DNA of 11,580 nucleotides from Alistipes sp. (GTDB lineage Bacteria; Bacteroidota; Bacteroidia; Bacteroidales; Rikenellaceae). A model generated the notes under the pieces. That model was not told where the DNA came from, made no database searches, and saw nothing but the letters and a program-made list of their open reading frames with translations. The position numbers were made by a program, and so were the translations under genes. The DNA lies in contig JAITWC010000119.1 in NCBI GenBank assembly GCA_031285485.1, positions 1 through 11,580 of the forward strand, read 5' to 3'. Positions 1 to 7,493 of this stretch are shown in pieces (position 1 is the first letter of the stretch; the number at the start of each line of letters is the position of its first letter).

Positions 1-19
1 TCCGAAACCGGCGATTTAT

Positions 20-859
20 CTACATCATCTCCTTCAAGGCGGCGATCTCGGCGGGCCAGCGGCTCTCATCGGGGGTTTCGAGCACCAGCGGCATGGCGTC
101 GAAACGGGGATCGCGCATGATCCAGCGGAAACAATCCCACCCGAGTTCGCCGTCGCCAAGGGGGGCATGGCGGTCGACGTGGCTGCCGAGCGACTTCATT
201 GTGTCGTTCAGGTGCAGGCCGCGAAGATATTGAAAACCAACCGTTTTGTCAAACTCCGCAAACGTCTCTTCGCATGCCGCCGGAGTCCGCAGATCGTAGC
301 CCGAGGTGTAGGTGTGGCAGGTGTCGAGGCACACACCGACGCGGCCCCTGTCGTCGACGCCGGCAACGATGCGCGCAAGATGCTCCCACCGGTGGCCCAC
401 CCCACTACCCTGCCCCGCCGTGTTCTCGATCACCGCCGTGACGCCGCGGGTCGCTCTCAAAGCGATGTTGATCGACTCCGCCACACGGTCGAGGCATTCT
501 TCGACCGGGATCGCGCCCAGAGTGCCTCCGGGATGGAAATTCAGACGGTCGATGCCCAACTGTTCGGCGCGCTGCATCTCGTCGATGAATGCCGCGCGCG
601 ACTTTTCGAGCTCCGGCTCCGACGGGTGGCCCAGGTTGATGAGGTAGCTGTCGTGGGGAAGTATCTGCCCTGCGCCGTATCCAAGGCGCTCGCACTCAAA
701 CCTGAACGCCGCTATGGACGCCGCCGTGAGTGGCGCCGAACGCCACTGTCGCTGGTTCTTCGTGAAGAGGGCGAAAGCCGTCGCCCCGATCTCGTGTGCC
801 CGGCCGGGTGCGTGCTCCACACCACCCGCCGCGCTGACGTGTGCTCCGATGTATTTCAT
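20..859 (-). CDS. nfo: Endonuclease IV (deoxyribonuclease IV), AP endonuclease family 2
   Basis: A 279-residue zinc-dependent AP endonuclease of the base-excision repair pathway. It cuts the phosphodiester bond 5' to abasic sites and trims blocked 3' ends in the cytoplasm. The protein has the family's TIM-barrel plan and usual length. All nine metal ligands known from E. coli Nfo appear at the same residue numbers: H69, H109 (in FHPGG), E145 (in VIENT), D179 and H182 (in CLDTCH), H216 (in GLHLND), D229 and H231 (in HVDRH) and E261 (in VLETP). The ATG at 859 is supported because the numbering matches E. coli from residue 1 (start MKYIGAHVSAAGG). It is divergent from the DUF3078-like gene, and a possible -7 element lies about 20 bases upstream. 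The stop is near the window edge, so the next gene downstream is not visible. Nothing looks damaged and the assignment is secure. Confidence 0.97.
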   Translation of the reverse strand: MKYIGAHVSAAGGVEHAPGRAHEIGATAFALFTKNQRQWRSAPLTAASIAAFRFECERLGYGAGQILPHDSYLINLGHPSEPELEKSRAAFIDEMQRAEQLGIDRLNFHPGGTLGAIPVEECLDRVAESINIALRATRGVTAVIENTAGQGSGVGHRWEHLARIVAGVDDRGRVGVCLDTCHTYTSGYDLRTPAACEETFAEFDKTVGFQYLRGLHLNDTMKSLGSHVDRHAPLGDGELGWDCFRWIMRDPRFDAMPLVLETPDESRWPAEIAALKEMM

Positions 860-880
860 GTGTCTGTGCTTTTTTCGTGG

Positions 881-888
881 CCAAGATA
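881..888 (-). promoter_or_regulatory. Possible -7 element for nfo
   Basis: Read on the minus strand the bases are TATCTTGG, one mismatch from the Bacteroidota -7 consensus TAnnTTTG. Transcription would begin roughly 5 to 8 bases further on, leaving a short A-rich leader of some 15 bases before the nfo ATG at 859. I find no TTTG at the expected -33 spacing, so the call rests on the -7 box and its position only. Confidence 0.35.
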
Positions 889-900
889 GGGAATTTTTAG

Positions 901-908
901 TAACTTTG
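901..908 (+). promoter_or_regulatory. Bacteroidota -7 element upstream of the DUF3078-like gene
   Basis: The bases TAACTTTG match TAnnTTTG exactly and are followed by C, as is common. The expected -33 TTTG is not present at 19 to 21 bases; the nearest T-rich stretch is 871-875, slightly too far upstream. Transcription would start near 912-914, almost on top of the first candidate ATG at 915 and about 10 bases before the in-frame ATG at 924. This is the likely promoter for the run of genes up to rnr. Confidence 0.5.
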
Positions 909-914
909 CGGGAA

Positions 915-2009
915 ATGAAGACGATGCGGACATTTCTTTACACAGCGCTCGTGGCGATGGCGACATGGGCGGGCTCCGGGAGAGCGTTGGGGCAATTTAC
1001 GATGAATTCCATTGCGCATGGGGTCGCCATTGAGACACCCATACCTCTGGAACCCAAAGATATAAACGGCCATGTGATCAACCGGGCCGAGCAGCGGGTG
1101 CTCGATCGCGAGGAGTGGAACAGGCACAACAGCGTCGACTTCCGGGTGAGCCTCACAGGAATGGCCACTCAGTTCAACAAATCGTGGACGACGAACAATC
1201 AGAATAGCGTATCGAGTGAATTGTCAGCGTATTACTACCATATTTACTCGCGCGACAAGTACTCGTCGACCTTCAAATTCGACGGGATATATGGCATGAA
1301 CTTCATCGACGATGTGTGGTTTAAAAATCAGGATAAACTCGAACTTTACCACCTCTCGTCGTGGAAAATGCGCGGACAGGGTGTGCTGCGGTTCTGGGCC
1401 TACGGTGTGTCGGCCAAGTTCGCGTCGCAATTCGCGGAAGGTTTCGAGTCGCGCGACAAACGGGAGCAGGTGTGGAGCAACTTCATGGCGCCAGGGACGC
1501 TAAATGTCGGGGTCGGTTTTACCTACACCTCGCCTTCTAAGAGACTGCCTTTTGTGGTAACTGTCAACCCGTTGTCCGGCGACGGACTGTTTGTGCTCGA
1601 CGACAGGATCACCGACGCGAGGAGGCAGAAACTCGGTATTGCAACGCCGCGTGCCGCCGACGGCAGCCTCATTCGATACAAGATCGAGGGCGGATCGAGC
1701 CTTACGGTGGACTTCAACAGGACTTTTGCGCTGGGCGACAAAGGGCGTACATTGCAGTATATCACTACTTTGAACTCTTTTTACGGTTGGATGACCCAGG
1801 TGGCAAGGCACGCTCCGGCAGAAGGCGTGGCTGCACCGGCCGATATACTCCCCACTATGGGGTGGACCAACAGGCTGATTTTCAACCCGCTTAAATTCAT
1901 GACAGTGGAATTTCGCACAACCACCGTTTACGACCGCAGCCAGGTCGACCGGATGCAGATGCAGTACTACCTGAGAGTGGGGCTGACTTACGGATTTAAA
2001 AATAGATAG
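915..2009 (+). CDS. DUF3078-like outer-membrane beta-barrel protein
   Basis: A 364-residue exported protein. Residues 1-27 form a Sec signal peptide (MKTMRT, hydrophobic core, then RALG before Q). The rest alternates short polar and aromatic segments typical of a transmembrane beta-barrel and ends in YYLRVGLTYGFKNR. The central stretch FMAPGTLNVGVGFTY followed by VTVNPLSGDG resembles, from memory, the hallmark region of DUF3078 proteins of Bacteroidota, as do the N-terminal FNKSWTTNNQNSVSSELSAY segment and the late GWTNRLIFNPLKFMTVEFR strand pair. The biochemical role of the family is not known to me. The frame stays open upstream to 714, but that part overlaps nfo antisense and would place the signal peptide internally, so the start is 915 or 924. 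The promoter position favours 924 slightly. The stop is 2 bases before the ctp start, implying translation coupling. Family call fairly firm, function unknown. Confidence 0.75.
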   Translation: MKTMRTFLYTALVAMATWAGSGRALGQFTMNSIAHGVAIETPIPLEPKDINGHVINRAEQRVLDREEWNRHNSVDFRVSLTGMATQFNKSWTTNNQNSVSSELSAYYYHIYSRDKYSSTFKFDGIYGMNFIDDVWFKNQDKLELYHLSSWKMRGQGVLRFWAYGVSAKFASQFAEGFESRDKREQVWSNFMAPGTLNVGVGFTYTSPSKRLPFVVTVNPLSGDGLFVLDDRITDARRQKLGIATPRAADGSLIRYKIEGGSSLTVDFNRTFALGDKGRTLQYITTLNSFYGWMTQVARHAPAEGVAAPADILPTMGWTNRLIFNPLKFMTVEFRTTTVYDRSQVDRMQMQYYLRVGLTYGFKNR

Positions 2010-2011
2010 AC

Positions 2012-3727
2012 GTGAATATAAAGACAAAAAATGGCGGTGCAATCGCACTGCTTGTGGGTGTGGGGTTACTTGCGGGACTCATGATCGGTGCTTTTGCCGC
2101 CGCCTGGCAGCAGGCCGGGACGGATGGCGATGGCTCGGGAGATGGGCGGAATGGCGGTTGGGGCCGTATTTTGGGTCTCGGCGGTGGGCGCGACAAGATT
2201 TCGTACACGATGTCGCTCATCGAGAACCTGTATGTCGACCCGATCAGTGCCGACTCGCTGGTCGAAAGTGTTATTCCGCTGATACTTGAGGAGCTGGATC
2301 CTCATTCGGTTTATATTCCCGCAGCCGACCTTGCTGAGGTGAGTGAGCCGCTGGAGGGGGAGTTTGACGGTATCGGCGTGACATTCAATATGGTGACCGA
2401 CACTGTGGTGGTGCTTAACGTGATTCGTTATGGGCCCAGCGAAAAGGCTGGTGTGCAGAATGGCGACCGGATAATTCGCATAGATGATTCGTTGGTGGCG
2501 GGGCGTAATATCCCTCAGGATCAGATTGTCCGACGATTGCGCGGGCCTCGCGGAACGCAGGTTAAGCTCGGTGTCGAACGCCAGGGTGCCTCGGGGCTTG
2601 TTCCGATCACGGTGGAGCGCGGTGTGATACCTATTAAAGCGCTCGATGCGGCGTTTATGATTGCTCCCGAGGTTGGATTCGTGAAACTCTCGGCTTTTTC
2701 GCGAATGTCGGGCAATGAGCTTCAGAAAGCATTGTCTGAACTTGTCGAGCAAGGGATGCGGAGTCTGATCTTCGACCTGCGTGGCAACGGCGGCGGCTAT
2801 CTCGGACAGGCTACCGAGATCGTTAACATGTTCTTGCCCAAGGATGAACTGATTGTCTACACCGAGGATCGGAACGGGAAACAGGAGCGTATGTACAGTA
2901 ATGGGCGGGGTGGATTTACTGAAATTCCGCTGGTGGTTCTTATCGATGAGGGCAGCGCCTCGTCGAGTGAGATCCTCGCCGGAGCGATACAGGACAACGA
3001 CAGGGGGATGATCGTGGGGCGTCGCTCATTCGGTAAGGGGTTGGTGCAAAGGGAAATACCCTACCCCGATGGCTCGGCTGTACGGCTGACTGTGGCGCGG
3101 TATTACACTCCCTCGGGACGTTCGATCCAGAAGCCATATGACCACGGAAGCGAGGAGTACAGGATGGATATTTATAATCGTTTTTCGCATAACGAGATGT
3201 TTTCGGCCGATAGCATCAGACAAGATTCAGTGACGTATTATACGCGCGGCGGACGTGTGATGCATGGCGGAGGTGGTATTATGCCCGATTACTTCGTGCC
3301 GGTGGACACTGTCGGAATAACGCCTTATTATCAGCGTGTTAATGGCCGTAATCTGATCTATTTGTTTGTCAGAGAGTGGGCCGACAGACACAGGGCACGT
3401 GTCAATTCCGTTGCCACTGTTGCCGATCTTGACGCGTTGTTGGGTGGATCTCCACGGCTGGTGGATGACTTTGTCGCCTATGCCGCGCGTAATGGTGTTG
3501 CTCCTGATTATAAGCAGATTGCAATTTCGCGAGAGGTGATTGATGCCCGGCTGAAGGCGCTGATCGGGAATAATACCGCCCTCGAATACAACGGTTATTA
3601 CGCGAAAATATATGTCATCGACTCGACCATTCTGAAGGCGCTCGATGTGTTGAAGGATGGGATGCCGACTGGGCCTGCTGGTGCCTTGGGGATGACCATG
3701 ACCGGATTGTCCGGGCAGGCGAACTAA
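2012..3727 (+). CDS. Carboxy-terminal processing peptidase, S41 family
   Basis: A 571-residue serine protease of the CtpA/Prc (S41A) type, probably anchored in the inner membrane with its domains in the periplasm, where such enzymes trim or degrade proteins from their C-terminus. Residues 10-32 are a membrane anchor or uncleaved signal. A Gly/Asp-rich spacer covers about 35-60. A PDZ domain covers about 112-192 (GIGV binding loop, then GPSEKAGVQNGDRI). The peptidase domain follows, with FDLRGNGGGYL at 254-264. The catalytic serine is S317 in EGSASSSEI and the lysine is K342 in FGKGLVQ, exactly 25 apart as in plant D1 protease, with Q346 four residues further on. The start must be GTG at 2012: the ATG at 2031 is out of frame and the next in-frame ATG falls after the anchor. 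About 170 residues follow the core, with no domain I recognise. It sits between the DUF3078-like gene and rnr. Confidence 0.93.
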   Translation: MNIKTKNGGAIALLVGVGLLAGLMIGAFAAAWQQAGTDGDGSGDGRNGGWGRILGLGGGRDKISYTMSLIENLYVDPISADSLVESVIPLILEELDPHSVYIPAADLAEVSEPLEGEFDGIGVTFNMVTDTVVVLNVIRYGPSEKAGVQNGDRIIRIDDSLVAGRNIPQDQIVRRLRGPRGTQVKLGVERQGASGLVPITVERGVIPIKALDAAFMIAPEVGFVKLSAFSRMSGNELQKALSELVEQGMRSLIFDLRGNGGGYLGQATEIVNMFLPKDELIVYTEDRNGKQERMYSNGRGGFTEIPLVVLIDEGSASSSEILAGAIQDNDRGMIVGRRSFGKGLVQREIPYPDGSAVRLTVARYYTPSGRSIQKPYDHGSEEYRMDIYNRFSHNEMFSADSIRQDSVTYYTRGGRVMHGGGGIMPDYFVPVDTVGITPYYQRVNGRNLIYLFVREWADRHRARVNSVATVADLDALLGGSPRLVDDFVAYAARNGVAPDYKQIAISREVIDARLKALIGNNTALEYNGYYAKIYVIDSTILKALDVLKDGMPTGPAGALGMTMTGLSGQAN

Positions 3728-3742
3728 AGAAAATATTTGATT

Positions 3743-5929
3743 ATGGCAAAACGAAAAGAGAGTGCGGGGAAGAGTGTTCAGAGGTCGCAGGTTTATGTCG
3801 GCGTGGTTGACATGACAGCGTCCGGATCTATGTATATAGTTACTGGACAGGAAAATGTGGGTGATATTTTTGTAGATCATCACCGGGGAGGACACGCTCT
3901 TAACGGCGATACGGTCGAGGTGAGGATGATTCGGCACAAGCACTCCGGTGGAGATCGCGGTGATATTAGCGGCGGTTCGCGTGGTCATAGCGGTGCTAAG
4001 GTGAATTCTCAAAGACTTGAGGGGGAAATTGTTAAGGTTGTAGAGCGCAGTCGCCGCAACTATGTGGGAGTGCTGGATGTTACCGAACACGCGGTTTTTC
4101 TGAAGCCCGATACGCGAAAAATGCCGGTCGATATTTATGTGAGGCGAGCGGATGGACAAGAGTTTATAGACGGCCAAAAGGCCGTGGTTAAGGTAATTGA
4201 CTGGCAAGAGGGGAGTAAATGTCCTGTCGGTGAGGTGGTGGAAGTGCTGGGTAAAGCTGGTGAAAACGATGCTGAAATGCACGCTATAATGGCTGAATTC
4301 GACCTGCCGTGGCGATTCGAACCGCGGGTCGAACAGGAGGCTGAGGCAATCCCAAGTGAAATCACCGACGATGAGATTGCCAGTCGCCGCGATTTTCGTT
4401 CGGTGACGACTTTTACGATCGATCCTGAGGATGCTAAGGATTTTGATGATGCGCTGTCTATTAGAAAATTGAACGATGGTAATGAAAGCGATGATTCAGG
4501 TAACCCGCGCTGGGAAATCGGCGTGCATATCGCCGACGTGACGCATTATGTGACGCCCGGCAGCGTGGTCGATACCGAGGGAGAAGAGCGTGCGACGTCG
4601 GTTTATCTGGTCGACAGAACTGTGCCTATGTTGCCGGAAAAACTTTCGAACGAACTCTGCTCACTGCGGCCGTTAGAGGAAAAGCTCTGTTTTTCAGCAG
4701 TTTTCGTGATGGACGAAGATCTCACCATCCATAGCGAATGGTTTGGGCGGACGGTGATCCGTTCCGATCGCCGGTTCAGCTATGAGGAGGCACAGCGGAT
4801 CATTGAGACCGGCGAGGGCGATTTTGCTATCTATGTGCTGAAATTCAATGAATTGGCGCAAGCGATGCGACGGAAACGTTTCGCGAAGGGGGCCATTACG
4901 TTCGATCGCGAGGAGTTCAAATTCAGGCTTGACGAGACCGGCAAACCGACAGGTGTTTACCATAAAGTGATGAAGGAATCAAATCAACTTATCGAAGAGT
5001 TTATGTTATTGGCCAACAGGCGAGTAGCTGAGTTCATAGGGCGTAATCACAAGTCGGGAAAAAAGTCTTCACGTACATTTGTATATCGAGTGCATGACCA
5101 GCCGGATGAGGAAAAATTACTTAAGTTCAGCGATTTTGTGATCCGTTTCGGGTATTACTTCCGACCGGACAGGATCAAGGATGTGTCAAGGCAGATGAAT
5201 GCGCTTATGGAAAAAATTAAGGGGCGAAGTGAAGAGAATGTTATCTCAACTCTTGCTATTCGCACCATGGCGAAAGCGTTTTATTCGACCGATAACATAG
5301 GGCATTACGGACTGGCGTTCCCTTATTATACTCACTTTACGTCACCCATCAGACGTTATCCTGACATGATGGTACACAGACTGTTGGCACATTATCTCAA
5401 GGATGGAAAAAGCGCTGACAAGCCAAAATATGAGCGGTTGTGCGAGCATTCGTCGGAGATGGAAGTGAGGGCGGCGGAGGCCGAACGGGCTTCTGTGAAA
5501 TATAAGATGGCTGAGTTTATGCTTGAACACATTGGTCAGGAGTTCGACGGACATATTTCGGGTATCACCGACTGGGGGATTTATGTGGAACTCGAAGATA
5601 GTCTGATTGAAGGAATGGTGTCAATGCGTGATGTGACTGATGACTTTTATCGTTTCGATGAAAACATATATGCCGCTGTAGGTCAAGCAAATGGGCGGAA
5701 ATTTACGCTCGGCGATCTGGTAAGGATTCGTGTTAAGGGGGCCGATTTGGCGCGTCGGCAGATAGATTTTTCGCTTGTCGCGACTATTGATTTCGAGACC
5801 GGCCATGCTGTGCCGCTGCCCGAAGTGAAACTTCGTGATGGTGGTTTCGGGCGCCGGGGAGACGAACGGGTGTTGGGCCGCAAGAAAGGTAAACGCGAAA
5901 AAAAGGTTAAACACAGTATGTTACAATAG
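3743..5929 (+). CDS. rnr: Ribonuclease R-type 3'-5' exoribonuclease lacking the N-terminal HTH domain
   Basis: A 728-residue processive exoribonuclease of the RNase II/R family that degrades mRNA, and structured RNA, from the 3' end. The ATG at 3743 is preferred to the in-frame TTG at 3737. Domains: first cold-shock domain about 16-66, a Gly/His/Asp-rich linker about 65-86, second cold-shock domain about 92-170, RNB catalytic domain about 205-545, S1 domain about 600-680 and a basic tail rich in K and R. The four metal-binding aspartates are D227, D233, D235 and D236 in TIDPEDAKDFDDA. Y288 (RATSVYLVDR) and R537 (TSPIRRYPDMM) correspond to RNase II Y253 and R500. Bacteroides homologues, as I recall them, begin with about 80 residues of helix-turn-helix that are absent here. 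A further insertion of about 9 residues (around 244-255, NDGNESDDSG) lies just after the active-site motif. It starts 15 bases after ctp, so co-transcription is likely. Confidence 0.94.
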   Translation: MAKRKESAGKSVQRSQVYVGVVDMTASGSMYIVTGQENVGDIFVDHHRGGHALNGDTVEVRMIRHKHSGGDRGDISGGSRGHSGAKVNSQRLEGEIVKVVERSRRNYVGVLDVTEHAVFLKPDTRKMPVDIYVRRADGQEFIDGQKAVVKVIDWQEGSKCPVGEVVEVLGKAGENDAEMHAIMAEFDLPWRFEPRVEQEAEAIPSEITDDEIASRRDFRSVTTFTIDPEDAKDFDDALSIRKLNDGNESDDSGNPRWEIGVHIADVTHYVTPGSVVDTEGEERATSVYLVDRTVPMLPEKLSNELCSLRPLEEKLCFSAVFVMDEDLTIHSEWFGRTVIRSDRRFSYEEAQRIIETGEGDFAIYVLKFNELAQAMRRKRFAKGAITFDREEFKFRLDETGKPTGVYHKVMKESNQLIEEFMLLANRRVAEFIGRNHKSGKKSSRTFVYRVHDQPDEEKLLKFSDFVIRFGYYFRPDRIKDVSRQMNALMEKIKGRSEENVISTLAIRTMAKAFYSTDNIGHYGLAFPYYTHFTSPIRRYPDMMVHRLLAHYLKDGKSADKPKYERLCEHSSEMEVRAAEAERASVKYKMAEFMLEHIGQEFDGHISGITDWGIYVELEDSLIEGMVSMRDVTDDFYRFDENIYAAVGQANGRKFTLGDLVRIRVKGADLARRQIDFSLVATIDFETGHAVPLPEVKLRDGGFGRRGDERVLGRKKGKREKKVKHSMLQ

Positions 5930-5981
5930 CCGCATACGGTTGTGCAACTGTGCGATAGGTGCGTCTATGTGAATCTTTGCT
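5930..5981. other. Convergent gap between rnr and recR, no clear terminator
   Basis: Fifty-two bases separate the two converging stop codons. The only dyads are short: GTTG/CAAC around 5939-5948, flanked by CGCA/TGCG, and ATAG/CTAT around 5954-5967. Neither is followed by a T run on the plus strand or by an A run marking a minus-strand terminator. I can support no intrinsic terminator here for either gene. Confidence 0.4.
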
Positions 5982-6629
5982 TTATGGTGCTCTGCTTATT
6001 ATTTCACGGCGATTGGCTATGGCGTGCGCGATAGTGAGTTCGTCGGCATACTCAATCTCGTCCCCGAAACCAATTCCTCGTGCTATTGTTGTGATTTTCA
6101 AATCTTTGTATGCGCGTAGACGATTCAGAATGTAGAATAATGTTGTCTCACCCTCGACGGTCGTCGATATTGTGAAGATTACTTCTTTTACCTTTGTGGC
6201 TGCGGGATTGTTGCTGTCTGATCCTGAGGTATTTACGCCTGAAATATTATCTAACAGCAGGTCTATTTTTAGGTCACTCGGGGCGATTCCGGCCATCGGA
6301 GATATGACACCACCTAGAACGTGATAGAGACCGCGGAACTGTCTTGTTTTCTCGATCGAGAGAACATCGCCGACCTGCTCAACAACGCAGATCGTTGTTC
6401 GGTCGCGTGTCGGGTCGCTACATATCTCACACAATTCATTGTCGGACAGGCTATTGCAGCTTGCGCAGTAACGAATTCCCGTGCGAAAATCACCGATGGA
6501 GCGAATCATTTGGGCAACGTCATCCTCGCTAGAACGTAATATGTGCATTGCCAAACGGAGGGCTGTCCGACGCCCAACGCCGGGTAAATACGAAAGTTCA
6601 CGGACTATATCGTCGAGAAGTTTTGGCAT
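5982..6629 (-). CDS. recR: Recombination mediator protein RecR
   Basis: A 215-residue protein of RecFOR recombinational repair, in which RecR with RecO loads RecA onto SSB-coated single-stranded DNA at gaps. A helix-hairpin-helix is at about 10-30 (LPGVGRRTALRLA). A four-cysteine zinc finger is formed by C55, C58, C67 and C70 (YCASC, then LCEIC). A Toprim domain covers about 79-180 (ICVVEQVGDVLSIE, YHVLGGVISPMAGI). The C-terminal motif is ARGIGFGDEIEYADELT. Residues about 131-146 (GVNTSGSDSNNPAATK) form a Ser/Asn-rich insertion within the Toprim region that Bacteroides RecR, as I recall it, does not have; this accounts for the length above the usual 200 or so. The gene is 63 bases after batE on the same strand, with an AT-rich leader just before the ATG. 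I see no convincing promoter of its own. The identification is secure. Confidence 0.95.
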   Translation of the reverse strand: MPKLLDDIVRELSYLPGVGRRTALRLAMHILRSSEDDVAQMIRSIGDFRTGIRYCASCNSLSDNELCEICSDPTRDRTTICVVEQVGDVLSIEKTRQFRGLYHVLGGVISPMAGIAPSDLKIDLLLDNISGVNTSGSDSNNPAATKVKEVIFTISTTVEGETTLFYILNRLRAYKDLKITTIARGIGFGDEIEYADELTIAHAIANRREIISRAP

Positions 6630-6692
6630 TTATTACTAATTTGTTATGATGTATTACCTAAGGTGATGATTTAGCTGTATGGTGCGGCGCAA

Positions 6693-7481
6693 TCAGTCTA
6701 TCATCGACACCGCCCCGGAACGAATCCAGCCGCGATTGCCGTTGACCACAGTGATTTCGTTCCACCCATTCATCGCATCGAGAACCTGCACGCGGTCGCC
6801 CTCGTAGAGTAAAAACAGGTCTTTCCCGGAGTTGTCTGGCGAACTTTTGACAGCGGCAGAGGGACTTGTGACAATGCCGCCAGAGGGGGACGCCGTCTCC
6901 TTCCAGTCGCGCCGGGCGAACGAAAAGGCGAAAATTGTTAACAACACAAGAGCCGACAGGCCGTATAACCCCGTTTTGCGTATGTGATGGCCGAGCGGCA
7001 GAAGGTAGAGCAGTGTGCCGGCGAGCACCCCTGCGAACAGGATAAGCGAGAGCCAAGCCCATCCGTCGCCACTCATGATTGAGCCGAGCGATCGCATCCA
7101 TCGTTTCAGAAAAAAATCAGGTATGGGCTCGATTTTGTTACGGGTGTAGGAACTTACGATCGCAAGGTTGTGGGCTACGTCGGCGTCTGATGGTGCGAGT
7201 CGCTGAGCTTTACTGTAATATAGGATCGACTCGCCAATTTCCCCCATTTTAAACAGTGCACCAGCCTTGTTGTAGTAGAGTTTTGCACTCACCATGCCAC
7301 TTTGTTCTATCGAGTCATAAATAGCTGAAGCAGAGGCGTAATCATTCGCAACATAAGCGGCGTTGGCCTCGTCCCATAGAGTGGTGGCGCTGGTTCGGGC
7401 ATTGTCCTGAGCGGCCACCATATTAGTCGAACCGATACTTAAGATAAATACTACCAATATGCTGTATGTGAAGTGTTTCAT
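6693..7481 (-). CDS. batE: BatE-like TPR and SH3 membrane protein
   Basis: A 262-residue protein matching the plan of BatE from the Bacteroides aerotolerance (Bat) operons. An N-terminal signal segment occupies 1-24 (ending MVAAQ). Two tetratricopeptide repeats cover about 33-105 (KLYYNKAGALFKMGEIGESI is the clearer one, followed by YYSKAQRLAPSDADVAHNLA). Two hydrophobic membrane helices lie at about 141-162 and 171-189. A bacterial SH3-like domain covers about 196-259 (LYEGDRVQVLDAMNGWNEI, RGWIRSGAV). The TPR part is expected in the periplasm. Known Bat proteins are linked to aerotolerance in B. fragilis and to stress or virulence elsewhere, but their biochemical role is not settled. The start lies 12 bases after the batD stop, so the two genes are certainly one unit. 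The batE identity rests on architecture and on the batD neighbour more than on any signature motif. Confidence 0.85.
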   Translation of the reverse strand: MKHFTYSILVVFILSIGSTNMVAAQDNARTSATTLWDEANAAYVANDYASASAIYDSIEQSGMVSAKLYYNKAGALFKMGEIGESILYYSKAQRLAPSDADVAHNLAIVSSYTRNKIEPIPDFFLKRWMRSLGSIMSGDGWAWLSLILFAGVLAGTLLYLLPLGHHIRKTGLYGLSALVLLTIFAFSFARRDWKETASPSGGIVTSPSAAVKSSPDNSGKDLFLLYEGDRVQVLDAMNGWNEITVVNGNRGWIRSGAVSMID

Positions 7482-7493
7482 GGCCGTGTATTT

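Noticed and set aside
167..889. A 240-codon plus-strand frame
   Set aside because: It is antisense to nfo, whose catalytic residues are all intact; the translation is Arg-rich and without motifs.
714..914. Upstream extension of the DUF3078-like frame
   Set aside because: It would overlap nfo on the opposite strand, bury the signal peptide inside the protein and lie before the only promoter-like element.
1500..2048. A 182-codon minus-strand frame within the DUF3078-like gene
   Set aside because: It is antisense to the exported barrel protein; no family resemblance and no start signals.
2066..2752. A 228-codon minus-strand frame within ctp
   Set aside because: It is the antisense shadow of a clear S41 protease with PDZ domain.
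3227..4282. A 351-codon open frame on the minus strand spanning the ctp-rnr junction
   Set aside because: It is antisense to two well-identified genes, has His-rich content of no recognisable family, and has no promoter-like box near its start.
5933..5956. Dyad around GTTGTGCAAC as a bidirectional terminator
   Set aside because: The stem has mismatched arms and a two-base loop in its core, and there is no T run after it on either strand.
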